Positions 6,391-12,840 of a DNA stretch of 14,743 nt are shown here, one piece after another. The stretch is from CAZMCC01 sp964564695 (GTDB taxonomy: Bacteria > Planctomycetota > Phycisphaerae > Phycisphaerales > UBA1924). How positions within the stretch are numbered: the first letter of the stretch is position 1; every line of letters begins with the position of its first letter. Location: the NCBI GenBank assembly GCA_964564695.1, contig CAZMCC010000096.1:1-14743 (forward strand), given 5' to 3'. The notes beneath the pieces are model-generated. The model had not been told where the DNA came from, did no database searches, and was given only the letters and a program-made list of their open reading frames with translations. The translations under genes were made by a program, and so were the position numbers.

Positions 6391-6726
6391 ATGAACTACT
6401 ACGACATGTGGGTCGACCTCCGCGACTCCCGCACCGACCTCGCGTTCTGCAAGGCCGTCGACGCCTACCTCGGCCACCTCAAGGAGCAGGGCAAGCTCGA
6501 GGCCTGGACCCTCTCCCGCCGCAAGTTCGGTTTCGGCCCCGAAGCCCTGGGCGAGTTCCACATCCGCGTCAGCTTCAAAGACCTCACGCAACTGGACGCC
6601 TGCTTCGGCGTCGTCGCGACCCGCTCCGGCCAGGTCGAGACCCTCCACAACCCCGTCTACTCCATGGTCACCAACTTCAAGTCCGCCCTCTTCCGCGACT
6701 ACCCGGATCCAGAGCGCGTGATCTGA
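6391..6726 (+). CDS. DUF6614-like conserved hypothetical protein (111 aa)
   Basis: A small soluble protein starting MNYYDMWVDL and containing YLGHLKEQGKLEAWTLSRRK, LGEFHIRVSF and a C-terminal YSMVTNFKSALFRDYPDP. This pattern fits a widespread family of ~110-aa bacterial proteins (DUF6614 to my recollection) that probably adopt a ferredoxin-like alpha/beta dimeric-barrel fold. No catalytic residues are evident and no function is known to me. The ATG follows the DUF1572 stop by 8 bp with no strong ribosome site, which suggests translational coupling. A GCTCTG-loop hairpin begins 3 nt after its stop, so the unit may end here. Confidence 0.75.
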   Translation: MNYYDMWVDLRDSRTDLAFCKAVDAYLGHLKEQGKLEAWTLSRRKFGFGPEALGEFHIRVSFKDLTQLDACFGVVATRSGQVETLHNPVYSMVTNFKSALFRDYPDPERVI

Positions 6727-6728
6727 TC

Positions 6729-6758
6729 GGGTGCCCCGGCGGAGCTCTGTCCGCCGGG
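6729..6758. repeat. Hairpin element, GCTCTG-loop family, copy B
   Basis: GGGTGCC (6729-6735) runs into a perfect 9-bp stem, CCCGGCGGA (6735-6743) with TCCGCCGGG (6750-6758), around the loop GCTCTG (6744-6749). The 30 bases are identical to 10768-10797. It begins 3 bases after the stop of the 111-aa gene and ends 30 bases before the pdxJ promoter box. There is no T-tract. Confidence 0.8.
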
Positions 6759-6787
6759 TGGGGGCGGGTGCCGTCCGACCGTCGCCG

Positions 6788-6793
6788 TACCAT
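6788..6793 (+). promoter_or_regulatory. Candidate -10 box TACCAT, leaderless start of pdxJ
   Basis: GCCGTACCAT is followed by six C and then the pdxJ ATG at 6800, placing transcription start on or within a base of the start codon. No Shine-Dalgarno is possible in the C-run. The identical ten bases precede the cyclophilin gene at 3659-3650 on the minus strand. Confidence 0.5.
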
Positions 6794-6799
6794 CCCCCC

Positions 6800-7642
6800 A
6801 TGCCCAAGCTCGGCGTGAACATCGACCACGTCGCCACCGTCCGCAACGCCCGGTACAAGGGCGTGGGGGGGGGGATCGACGCCGTCGGCGCCGAACCCGA
6901 CCCCGTGTTCGCGGCCCACGAAGCCGTGCTCGGCGGCGCCGACATCATCACCGTCCACCTCCGCGAGGACCGGCGCCACATCCACGACCGCGACCTCGAC
7001 CTGCTCGCGCGCACCGGCACCGTTCGCCTCAACCTCGAGATGGCCGCCACCGACGACATGGTCGCCCTCGCCATCCGCCTCGCTTCGCGCGACCAGGCCT
7101 CGGGGGGGCGCGGCCCCCACATGGCCACCATCGTCCCCGAAGGCCGCAACGAGGTCACCACCGAAGGCGGCCTCGACATCGCCTCTCAGCTCCCGCGCCT
7201 CCGCGCCCTCACCCGCGCCCTCTCCGACGCCGGCGTCGTCCCCTCAGCCTTCATCGACGCCGATCCCGTGCAGGTCGAGTCCGCCGCCTCCGCCGGCTTC
7301 GCCATGTGCGAGATCCACACCGGCCCATACGCCGCGGCCTTCGCCCACTGCGGCGGCGAGCCCCTCGCCGCCGAGCTCACCGCCCACCTCGCCAAGGTCG
7401 CCGACGCCGGCCGGCGCATCCGCGCCGCCAAGATGCGCTTCAACGCCGGCCACGCCCTCAACTACCAGAACGTCCGCGCCATCGCGACCCTCCCCGGCAT
7501 CGCCGAGCTCCACATCGGCCACGCCATCGTGAGCCGTGCCATGTTCGTCGGCCTCAAGCGGGCCGTGCGCGACATGAAGCACGCGATCTTGGGGGGGGCC
7601 GGTACGGTCGCGGGTCACTCAGCCCAGTCCGATGCGGGGTAA
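6800..7642 (+). CDS. pdxJ: Pyridoxine 5'-phosphate synthase
   Basis: PdxJ condenses 1-deoxy-D-xylulose 5-phosphate with 3-amino-2-oxopropyl phosphate to give pyridoxine 5'-phosphate, the last ring-forming step of DXP-dependent vitamin B6 synthesis, in the cytoplasm. The N-terminus LGVNIDHVATVRNAR and the active-site groups are clear: His53 in TVHLREDRRH, Glu80 in RLNLEMA and His218 in NAGHALNY, plus PEGRNEVTTEGGLD (113-126), FIDAD (151-155) and EIHTGPYA (171-178). At 280 aa it is longer than the ~243-aa E. coli enzyme, through a Gly-rich insert at about 20-32, a CGGEPLAAELT stretch near 184-194 and a C-terminal tail. The start at 6800 is set by the conserved N-terminus. The second DinB gene follows after 6 bp. 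Confidence 0.97.
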   Translation: MPKLGVNIDHVATVRNARYKGVGGGIDAVGAEPDPVFAAHEAVLGGADIITVHLREDRRHIHDRDLDLLARTGTVRLNLEMAATDDMVALAIRLASRDQASGGRGPHMATIVPEGRNEVTTEGGLDIASQLPRLRALTRALSDAGVVPSAFIDADPVQVESAASAGFAMCEIHTGPYAAAFAHCGGEPLAAELTAHLAKVADAGRRIRAAKMRFNAGHALNYQNVRAIATLPGIAELHIGHAIVSRAMFVGLKRAVRDMKHAILGGAGTVAGHSAQSDAG

Positions 7643-7648
7643 GTCACC

Positions 7649-8143
7649 ATGCGTCCCCACTTCCAACGCCTCATGCAGTACGAGCTCTGGGCCAACGCGC
7701 GCGTCAACGCGTCGCTCAAGTCCGCCCAGGCCGCCCTCGAGCACGGCGGCGCCTCCTCCGAAGCCCCCGCCCTCATCCGCGCCGCCGAGATCTGGTCCCA
7801 CGTCCAGTGCGCCCGCGCCATCTGGCTCCACCGCGTCGGCGCCGGCGACCCCGTCCCCGAACTCTTCCCCCGCTGGTCCCTCGACCGCGCGATCAGCGAG
7901 TGCGCCGCCATGGACGACGCCTGGCCGAAATACCTCACCAGCCTCGACGAGCCCGACTTGAACCGCATCGTCACCTACCGCACCACCGAGGGCGCCGCCA
8001 AAACCACCGCCCTCACCGACATCCTCACGCACGTCTTCAACCACTCCACATACCACAGGGGCCAGATCGCCCGCCTCGTGACCGACTCAGGCGGCGAGCG
8101 CGCCGCCACCGACTTCGTCCTCTTCGCCCGCAGGGACGCCTGA
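7649..8143 (+). CDS. DinB-family protein
   Basis: A 164-aa DinB/YfiT-superfamily four-helix bundle. The N-terminal HFQRLMQYELWANARVNASL (4-23) is the typical first helix; His51 in AEIWSHVQC and His132/His136 in HVFNHSTYHRGQIARL form the expected three-histidine metal site. Relatives include metal-dependent thiol S-transferases and proteins induced by DNA damage; the substrate cannot be told from the sequence. It is the second DinB-superfamily gene within 2 kb but is clearly a different subfamily from the one at 5828. The ATG comes 6 bp after pdxJ, with GGGG in the pdxJ end as a possible ribosome site, so co-transcription with pdxJ is likely. Confidence 0.88.
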   Translation: MRPHFQRLMQYELWANARVNASLKSAQAALEHGGASSEAPALIRAAEIWSHVQCARAIWLHRVGAGDPVPELFPRWSLDRAISECAAMDDAWPKYLTSLDEPDLNRIVTYRTTEGAAKTTALTDILTHVFNHSTYHRGQIARLVTDSGGERAATDFVLFARRDA

Positions 8144-8172
8144 TCCCGGCCCCTGGCCCCTGATCCCTATCC

Positions 8173-8778
8173 ATGGCCCTCATCGAACCCACGCCGCTCA
8201 CCCTCCCCGACGCCACGCGCGTCGTCATCCGCTCGATGACCCTCGCCGACGTGCACAACATGCTCGCGTTCCGCCGCCACGCCGCGACCACCAGCGACCA
8301 CGCCGTCACCCAGCCCGACGAAGTTGCCGAAGACGTCGCCGAAGAGGAGCAGTGGATCACCGACCACATCGAGGAGCCCGGCCGCCTCGCGATCGTCGCC
8401 GAGCTCCCCGTCGGCGAGCGCTGCCCCGCCGGGCGCGACCTCCCCTGCGGCCGCCTCGTCGGCGAGCTCGATTTCCGCGTCGGCAAACGCCGCGTCATGC
8501 GCCACCACGGCCGCTTCGGCATCACCGTCGTCCAATCCTGGCGCGGCAGCGGCATCGGCCGCGCCCTCATCACCACCCTCCTCGACTGGGCCCGCAATCA
8601 CGAGTTCATCGAGAAGGTCTGCCTCGGCGTCGTCGAAACCAACACCCGCGCCCGCAAGCTCTACTCGAGCCTCGGCTTCGTCGACGAATCGCTCAACACC
8701 GCCGAGTTCAAGATGCCCGACGGCCGCTACATCGACGACATCCAGATGAGCCAGTGGGTGAAGCCCCGGAAGAGTTGA
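8173..8778 (+). CDS. GNAT-family N-acetyltransferase
   Basis: A 201-aa acetyl-CoA-dependent acyltransferase of the GNAT superfamily. The start TLPDATRVVIRSMTLADVHNM resembles the RimJ/RimL/PAT type. The CoA-pyrophosphate loop is QSWRGSGIGRAL (121-132), preceded by the beta-4 strand RFGITVV, and followed by CLGVVETNTRARKLYSSLGF (about 155-174), the usual motif B region. The acceptor is unknown: a protein N-terminus, an amino acid or a small amine are all possible. It lies 29 bp after the DinB gene in a spacer containing a duplicated ggcccct, and is probably the last gene of the pdxJ transcript. It is followed by a 307-bp repeat-filled intergenic region. Confidence 0.9.
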   Translation: MALIEPTPLTLPDATRVVIRSMTLADVHNMLAFRRHAATTSDHAVTQPDEVAEDVAEEEQWITDHIEEPGRLAIVAELPVGERCPAGRDLPCGRLVGELDFRVGKRRVMRHHGRFGITVVQSWRGSGIGRALITTLLDWARNHEFIEKVCLGVVETNTRARKLYSSLGFVDESLNTAEFKMPDGRYIDDIQMSQWVKPRKS

Positions 8779-8788
8779 GGGCTCCGAA

Positions 8789-8855
8789 GATCCCCCTCCG
8801 CAACGCGGAGGGGGAAATGCTTGATGGGCGTCCAGCCCATCAAGCGAGGGGGAGG
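8789..8855. repeat. Two-stem structured repeat, copy 2
   Basis: Stem 1 is CCCCCTCCG (8792-8800) with CGGAGGGGG (8806-8814), loop CAACG. Stem 2 is GCTTGATGGGC (8819-8829), loop GTCCA, GCCCATCAAGC (8835-8845), then GAGGGGGAGG. Relative to copy 1 (3666) stem 2 has C:G to A:T and C:G to G:C replacements on both arms, so pairing is kept although the sequence changed. Confidence 0.8.
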
Positions 8856-8864
8856 GCGTCTCCC

Positions 8865-8898
8865 CCCTCTCCCTCGCGGCTCTGAGCGAGGGAGAGGG
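8865..8898. repeat. CCCTCTCCC-type palindromic repeat
   Basis: CCCTCTCCCTCG (8865-8876) pairs perfectly with CGAGGGAGAGGG (8887-8898); one more C-G pair can form, leaving the loop ggctctga. It is followed by CCGGGGTGAGGG. This is a widely scattered bacterial intergenic repeat type. It lies downstream of the GNAT gene. Confidence 0.7.
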
Positions 8899-9030
8899 CC
8901 GGGGTGAGGGCTCCATCTCCTTCCCGCCTTGTCTACTTCCTTCTCCCTTCTTCCGCCTTCCTCCCTCTTCCTCTCCCAATTGCCTTCCTCCGCGCCCTCT
9001 GCGCCTCTGCGGTGAATCCCTCCTGCTTCC

Positions 9031-9066
9031 CCTCCGTGTCCTCCGTGTCCTCCGTGGTGAATCCCC
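9031..9066. repeat. Tandem CTCCGTGTC repeat module
   Basis: CTCCGTGTC occurs at 9032-9040 and 9041-9049, followed by a variant CTCCGTGGT (9050-9058) leading into GGTGAATCCCC. The 3' tail GGTGAATCCC is shared with the neighbouring module at 9011-9020. Confidence 0.7.
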
Positions 9067-9070
9067 TTCC

Positions 9071-9076
9071 TAAACT
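9071..9076 (+). promoter_or_regulatory. Candidate -10 box TAAACT for cysS
   Basis: TAAACT fits TANNNT and lies 9 nt before the cysS ATG (9086), so the transcript would have a leader of about 2-3 nt. There is no Shine-Dalgarno in front of the ATG (ccccgaccc). Confidence 0.4.
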
Positions 9077-9085
9077 CCCCGACCC

Positions 9086-10759
9086 ATGCCACTCCGCCTC
9101 TACAACACGCTCACCCGCCGCGTCGAGGACTTCGTCCCCGCCGACCCCGACCGGGTCACCTTCTACACCTGCGGCCCCACGGTGTACGACGACGCGCACA
9201 TCGGCAACTTCCGCTCGTTCCTCGCCGCCGACGTCCTGCGCCGCTTCATCGAATCGCCCCTCTGCGAAGTCGCCCAACCCGGGGACAAAAAACACGCCGG
9301 GCCCCGCACCGTCGTCCACGCCATGAACATCACCGACGTCGGCCACATGACCGACGACGCCGAGGGCGGCGAATCCGGCGAGGACCGCATGGCCGTCGCC
9401 GGCCGGCGCATCGCCGAGGCCAAGAAGGCCGGCAAGCTCCCCGCCGACGTCAAGATCGACCCCAACGACCCGTACCAGATCGCGAAGTTCTACGAAGAGC
9501 GATTCCGCGACGACGGGCGCCGCCTCGGCCTCAAGGTCGCCATCGACGCCGACTCCAATCCCGCGCGGATGCCCAAGGCCACCCAGAACATCGACGGCAT
9601 GATCGCCGTCATCGCCCGCCTCATCGACCGCGGCCACGCTTACGTCATCGGCGAGCCCGGCCAGCGCGTCGTCTACTTCCGGGTCAAGAGCTTCCCGCCC
9701 TACGGCCGCCTCAGCGGCAACACCGTCGACAGCCTCCGCGAGGGCGAGGGCGGTCGCATCAACACCGCCAACCAGAGCTCCAAGGAACACCCCGCGGACT
9801 TCCTCCTCTGGAAGGAAGACCGCTCCCACATCATGAAGTGGGACAGCCCCTGGGGCGCCGGCTACCCCGGCTGGCACATCGAGTGCACCGTCATGAGCGC
9901 CGAGGGCACCGAAGCCTCGAAGCGCCACGGCATCGCAAAGTTCTCCCTCCTCGGCGGCGCATCGGTCATCGATCTCCACTCCGGCGGCGAAGACAACATC
10001 TTCCCCCACCACGAGTGCGAGATCGCCCAGTCCTGCTGCGCCTTCAACGAGACGCCCGAGCAGGGCTCCTTCGCCCGCATGTGGTTCCACCCGCGATTCC
10101 TGCTCGTCGAAGGCACGAAGATGTCCAAGAGCAAGGGCAACTTCTACACCGCCCGCGACCTCTTCGCCCCCCCTCCCCAAGGCAAGGGCATCGAGCCCGC
10201 CGCCCTCCGCCTCGAGCTCATCAAGACCCACTACCGCTCGAACGCGAACTTCACCATGCAGGGCCTCGCCGACTCCCAGCGTGTCGTCGACCGCTGGCGC
10301 CGCTTCGTCGAATCCGGAACGAACCCCGAGCGTCAGCGACGGGCCTCCGCGCCCGATTCTCCCGCGGCCATCGCCGCGCGCGACGCCGCCCGAACCGCCT
10401 TCGCCCAGGCCATGCACGACGACCTCAACATCGCCGCCGCCATCGCCACCCTCAACACCTTCATCAACGAGTGCTCGACGCCCGACCACGCCGACGCGCT
10501 GCTCCTCCGAGAATTCGACGTCGTCCTCGGCGTCCTCGCCCTCGAGAAGCCCAAGTCCGAGCAGACCGACATCGGCATCTTCGTCGGCGGCCTCGAACCC
10601 GACCCCGCCGTCATCGCCAAGCTCGAAGAGCGCCGAGCGGCCCGCGCCAGCAAGAATTTCAAACGCTCCGACGAGATCCGCGACGAGCTCCTCGCCATGG
10701 GCTTCGCCATCAAGGACGCCGCCGGCGGCAAGGTGGAAGTCAGCCGGGCGGCGAAGTAA
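9086..10759 (+). CDS. cysS: Cysteinyl-tRNA synthetase
   Basis: A class I synthetase that charges tRNA-Cys with cysteine using ATP. The N-terminus has LYNTLTRRVEDF and TCGPTVYDDAHIGNFRS, with the first zinc ligand Cys29 and the HIGH-type motif HIGN (38-41). The remaining zinc ligands are Cys267 in PGWHIEC, and His308 and Glu312 in FPHHECE. KMSKS is at 345-349. At 557 aa it is ~100 residues longer than the E. coli enzyme, with extra residues after the HIGH motif (about 58-73), in the connective region (about 92-150), and a NPERQRRAS stretch at 413-421 that looks like a translated repeat. The C-terminal NFKRSDEIRDELLAMGF is the usual anticodon-binding tail. It stands alone between repeat-filled spacers. 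Confidence 0.97.
   Translation: MPLRLYNTLTRRVEDFVPADPDRVTFYTCGPTVYDDAHIGNFRSFLAADVLRRFIESPLCEVAQPGDKKHAGPRTVVHAMNITDVGHMTDDAEGGESGEDRMAVAGRRIAEAKKAGKLPADVKIDPNDPYQIAKFYEERFRDDGRRLGLKVAIDADSNPARMPKATQNIDGMIAVIARLIDRGHAYVIGEPGQRVVYFRVKSFPPYGRLSGNTVDSLREGEGGRINTANQSSKEHPADFLLWKEDRSHIMKWDSPWGAGYPGWHIECTVMSAEGTEASKRHGIAKFSLLGGASVIDLHSGGEDNIFPHHECEIAQSCCAFNETPEQGSFARMWFHPRFLLVEGTKMSKSKGNFYTARDLFAPPPQGKGIEPAALRLELIKTHYRSNANFTMQGLADSQRVVDRWRRFVESGTNPERQRRASAPDSPAAIAARDAARTAFAQAMHDDLNIAAAIATLNTFINECSTPDHADALLLREFDVVLGVLALEKPKSEQTDIGIFVGGLEPDPAVIAKLEERRAARASKNFKRSDEIRDELLAMGFAIKDAAGGKVEVSRAAK
10322..10348 (+). repeat. Repeat-like insert inside cysS (NPERQRRAS)
   Basis: The codons for residues 413-421 contain CCCGAGCGTCAGCGACGGG. 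A very similar string is, to my recollection, a common dispersed repeat in Planctomycetota genomes and yields NPERQRR peptides when it falls in frame. It lies in a loop region between the catalytic core and the C-terminal helices and keeps the frame. Only one copy is in this window, so its repeat status rests on outside knowledge. Confidence 0.35.
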
Positions 10760-10767
10760 TCAACTCC

Positions 10768-10847
10768 GGGTGCCCCGGCGGAGCTCTGTCCGCCGGGTTC
10801 GCGCTTCGATCCGTACACCGGGCGGACAAAGCTCCGCCCGGGCACCC
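10768..10847. repeat. Inverted pair of GCTCTG-loop hairpins (copies C and D)
   Basis: Copy C (10768-10797) is identical to copy B at 6729: stem 10774-10782 with 10789-10797, loop GCTCTG. Copy D (10818-10847) lies in the opposite orientation; read on the minus strand it is GGGTGCC, a 9-bp stem (CCGGGCGGA and TCCGCCCGG) and loop GCTTTG. The two 30-base arms match as an inverted repeat in 27 of 30 positions across a 20-base spacer, so the whole can fold either as two small hairpins or one long one. It lies between cysS and the permease gene. Confidence 0.85.
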
Positions 10848-10866
10848 GCGCAACGACAACACCCTC

Positions 10867-10872
10867 TACCAT
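10867..10872 (+). promoter_or_regulatory. Candidate -10 box TACCAT for the LptF/LptG-type gene
   Basis: TACCAT followed by six C and GAGC precedes the ATG at 10883. The box and C-run match those of pdxJ exactly; the leader would be about 4 nt. No -35 is evident. Confidence 0.42.
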
Positions 10873-10882
10873 CCCCCCGAGC

Positions 10883-12610
10883 ATGCACAGCCCCTGGACG
10901 CTCTGGCGCTACATCCTGTTCGAGTTCTGGCGCCTCGCCCTCCTCACGGCGTCCATCCTCGTCACCGTCCTCGCGTTCACGGCTGCGGTCAAGTTTCTCG
11001 CCGACGGGCGCCTCGGCCCCGTCGACACGCTCCGGTTCATGCTCTACGCCGTGCCGCCGATGCTCCAGTACGCCCTGCCCTTCGCGGGCGGGTTCGCGGC
11101 CACCCTTGCCTACCACCGCATGGCCGCCGACAACGAGCTCGTCGCCTGCCACGCCGGCGGCATGAGCCACCGGCGCGTCCTGGTCCCCGCCCTGCTCTCG
11201 GGTCTCGCGCTCGCCGGCGCCCTCGCCATCCTCTCCGACCGCGTCATCCCGCGCTACCTGCGCTCGATGGACGAGATGGTCGCCCAGGACATCGCCCGCC
11301 TCATGGTCTCGTCGATCAACCGCGGCGAGGCCGTCCGCATCGACCGCGCCATGATCTACGCCGACTCGGTCACCGTCCTCGAGCCCAAGCCCGAGTCGGG
11401 CGCCACCAACCTGCTCTACCTCACCGGCGTCCTCATGATCCAGCTCGACAAGCGCGGCGACGTCGAGGCCGAGGGCAGCGCCCCCGACGCCCACATCTGG
11501 TTCTACCGCGAGTCCGCCAGCACCGCCCAGGCCGAGATGTCCGGTGATGCCGACGCCGCGTTGCGGTTCGCCACCGGCACCGTCACGCGGTTTGTCATGC
11601 AGGCCGAGGGGTTCGTCGGGCGCAAGCGCGGCGAGGGCGTCACCGAGCAGGGCCTGCTCCGCTTCGACCGCGTCGTTCCCAACGCCTTCCGCGACGACCC
11701 CAAGTTCTTCGGCTTCGCCGAGCTCTCGAACCTCCGCGAGACGCCCGAGCGCATCGGCCAGGTCAACGCCGAGCGCCGCGTGCTCGCCGCCCGCCTGGGC
11801 GAACGCGCCACCACCGACACCATCGCCCGCTCCCTCGCCTCGACCGGCGCCGTCGAGCTCACCGACCCGCAGGGCGGACGCGTCGTGCTTCAGGCCGGGC
11901 GCCTCATCGGCTACGACAACACCATCCGCTACTGGACGCTCGACCCCATCGCCTCGGGCCCCGATCGAGGCCGGTTCATCGTCGAGATCTCCCGCCCCGG
12001 CGACCGTCCCCAGAAGCTCCGCGCGGCCGAGGCGTTCATCCGCACCGACGTCAACACCGCCCGCCAGTCCGGCATCGTCGCGGCCACGCTCCACCTCAAG
12101 GCCGTCAGTGCCGTCGCCCGCGGCGGCGGGGGCGACGAGCCCACCGGCCAGCGCGACGACCGCGACCTCTCCGGCCTCGTCCTCGCGACCGACCCGATGA
12201 AGCCGCTGCTCGCGCTCGGCGCGTACCAGATGCGCGACGAGGCCGACCGCGTCATCGAGGCCCGCGGCGGCGACGACTACGTCAAGCCCGCCCGCGACAA
12301 GCTCGACTCCCGCATCTCCGACCTGCTCCGCGAGATCACCAGCAAACAGCACGAGAGGATCGCCGTGTGCGTCGCGTGCCTGGTGATGGTGCTCACCGGC
12401 GCGGTGATGGCGATGCGCCTGGGCGACGCGCTGCCGCTGACGGTGTACCTGTGGAGCTTCTTCCCGGCCCTGGGGGCGGTGATCACGATCAGCGCCGGCC
12501 AGCAGCTCGTCCACGAGATGGGGAGCATCGGGCTGCTGCTCTTGTGGGGCGGCGTGGCGGCCCAGGCCTCGTTCACGTTCGTGCAGTACCGCGAGCTTGC
12601 GCGTCGCTGA
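10883..12610 (+). CDS. LptF/LptG-family permease
   Basis: The family forms the transmembrane half of the LptB2FG ABC transporter, which extracts lipopolysaccharide from the inner membrane for delivery to the outer membrane. Three membrane segments lie at the N-terminus (about 11-35, 50-75, 97-118) and three at the C-terminus (about 493-514, 519-540, 547-566), flanking a large periplasmic region, which is the LptF/G layout. AADNELVACHAGGMS (80-94) is the conserved coupling-helix-like segment. At 575 aa it is far longer than the usual ~360-390, almost all through the periplasmic domain (about 120-490), which contains an Arg/Glu-rich stretch near 280-310 and a Gly-rich linker near 414. I cannot tell LptF from LptG. 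The partner permease and LptB are not in the window. Confidence 0.85.
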   Translation: MHSPWTLWRYILFEFWRLALLTASILVTVLAFTAAVKFLADGRLGPVDTLRFMLYAVPPMLQYALPFAGGFAATLAYHRMAADNELVACHAGGMSHRRVLVPALLSGLALAGALAILSDRVIPRYLRSMDEMVAQDIARLMVSSINRGEAVRIDRAMIYADSVTVLEPKPESGATNLLYLTGVLMIQLDKRGDVEAEGSAPDAHIWFYRESASTAQAEMSGDADAALRFATGTVTRFVMQAEGFVGRKRGEGVTEQGLLRFDRVVPNAFRDDPKFFGFAELSNLRETPERIGQVNAERRVLAARLGERATTDTIARSLASTGAVELTDPQGGRVVLQAGRLIGYDNTIRYWTLDPIASGPDRGRFIVEISRPGDRPQKLRAAEAFIRTDVNTARQSGIVAATLHLKAVSAVARGGGGDEPTGQRDDRDLSGLVLATDPMKPLLALGAYQMRDEADRVIEARGGDDYVKPARDKLDSRISDLLREITSKQHERIAVCVACLVMVLTGAVMAMRLGDALPLTVYLWSFFPALGAVITISAGQQLVHEMGSIGLLLLWGGVAAQASFTFVQYRELARR

Positions 12611-12649
12611 AACGCAAACGGCAGCCTAAACCGAGGCCATATTCGTTGA

Positions 12650-12680
12650 CTATAGTCTAGACTATAGCATCGGCTATAGA
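12650..12680 (+). promoter_or_regulatory. AT-rich CTATAG array and probable tRNA-His promoter
   Basis: CTATAG occurs three times at exactly 12-bp steps (12650, 12662, 12674). The first two are the ends of a perfect 18-bp palindrome (12650-12667, centre TCTAGA). TTGACT at 12646-12651 and TATAGA at 12675-12680 resemble -35 and -10 boxes but are 23 bp apart, so the true pair is unclear; TATAGA alone is well placed, 12 nt before the tRNA. This is the most AT-rich patch in the window. Confidence 0.5.
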
Positions 12681-12692
12681 CTGTTTGTTGCT

Positions 12693-12765
12693 GCCGGGGT
12701 AGCTCAATTGGCAGAGCGCTAGATTGTGGTTCTAGAGGTCGCGGGTTCGAGCCCCGCCCCCGGTA
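12693..12765 (+). tRNA. tRNA-His (anticodon GTG)
   Basis: A full cloverleaf folds by hand. The acceptor stem is GCCGGGG (12693-12699) with CCCCGGT (12758-12764), its first pair being G1-U72. The D stem is GCTC/GAGC. The anticodon stem is CTAGA/TCTAG with loop TTGTGGT, so the anticodon is GTG (12726-12728). The T arm is GCGGG/CCCGC with TTCGAGC. The base before position 1 is T, not G, and the discriminator (12765) is A, not C, so the usual histidine identity pair G-1:C73 is not encoded. No CCA is encoded. It lies 75 bp before hisS and is probably co-transcribed with it. Confidence 0.95.
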
Positions 12766-12840
12766 TTTGAGCAGATTTGGTGCGGCGGGGGGAGTTGGGG
12801 TGGCGCGGTGGGGGGGGCGGGGGGTTGGGAGTCGGTAGCG

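Larger units (their letters stand above)
8779..9085. other. Intergenic mosaic of repeats before cysS
   Basis: No gene is seen. In order it holds the two-stem repeat copy 2 (8789-8855), a 12-13-bp CCCTCTCCCTCG hairpin (8865-8898), a pyrimidine-only stretch (about 8911-8990), a CTCTGCGCCTCTGCG module ending GGTGAATCCC (8991-9020), and a module of tandem 9-mers CTCCGTGTC (9031-9066) ending in the same GGTGAATCCC. The last two are well-known dispersed bacterial repeats whose reverse strand translates as TTEDTEDTE and TAEAQRARR peptides in databases. The cysS promoter box follows. Confidence 0.75.

Noticed and set aside
9031..9066. Tandem 9-mers considered as a CRISPR-like array
   Set aside because: Units are directly adjacent with no spacers, only about three in number, and match a known dispersed repeat.
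8933..10489. A 518-residue minus-strand open frame opposite cysS
   Set aside because: It is an antisense shadow of cysS with Gly/Val/Ala-rich translation and repeat peptides (TTEDTEDTE, TAEAQRARR) at its end.
12646..12680. TTGACT and TATAGA as one standard sigma-70 promoter
   Set aside because: The 23-bp spacing is too long; only the -10-like box is kept as likely.
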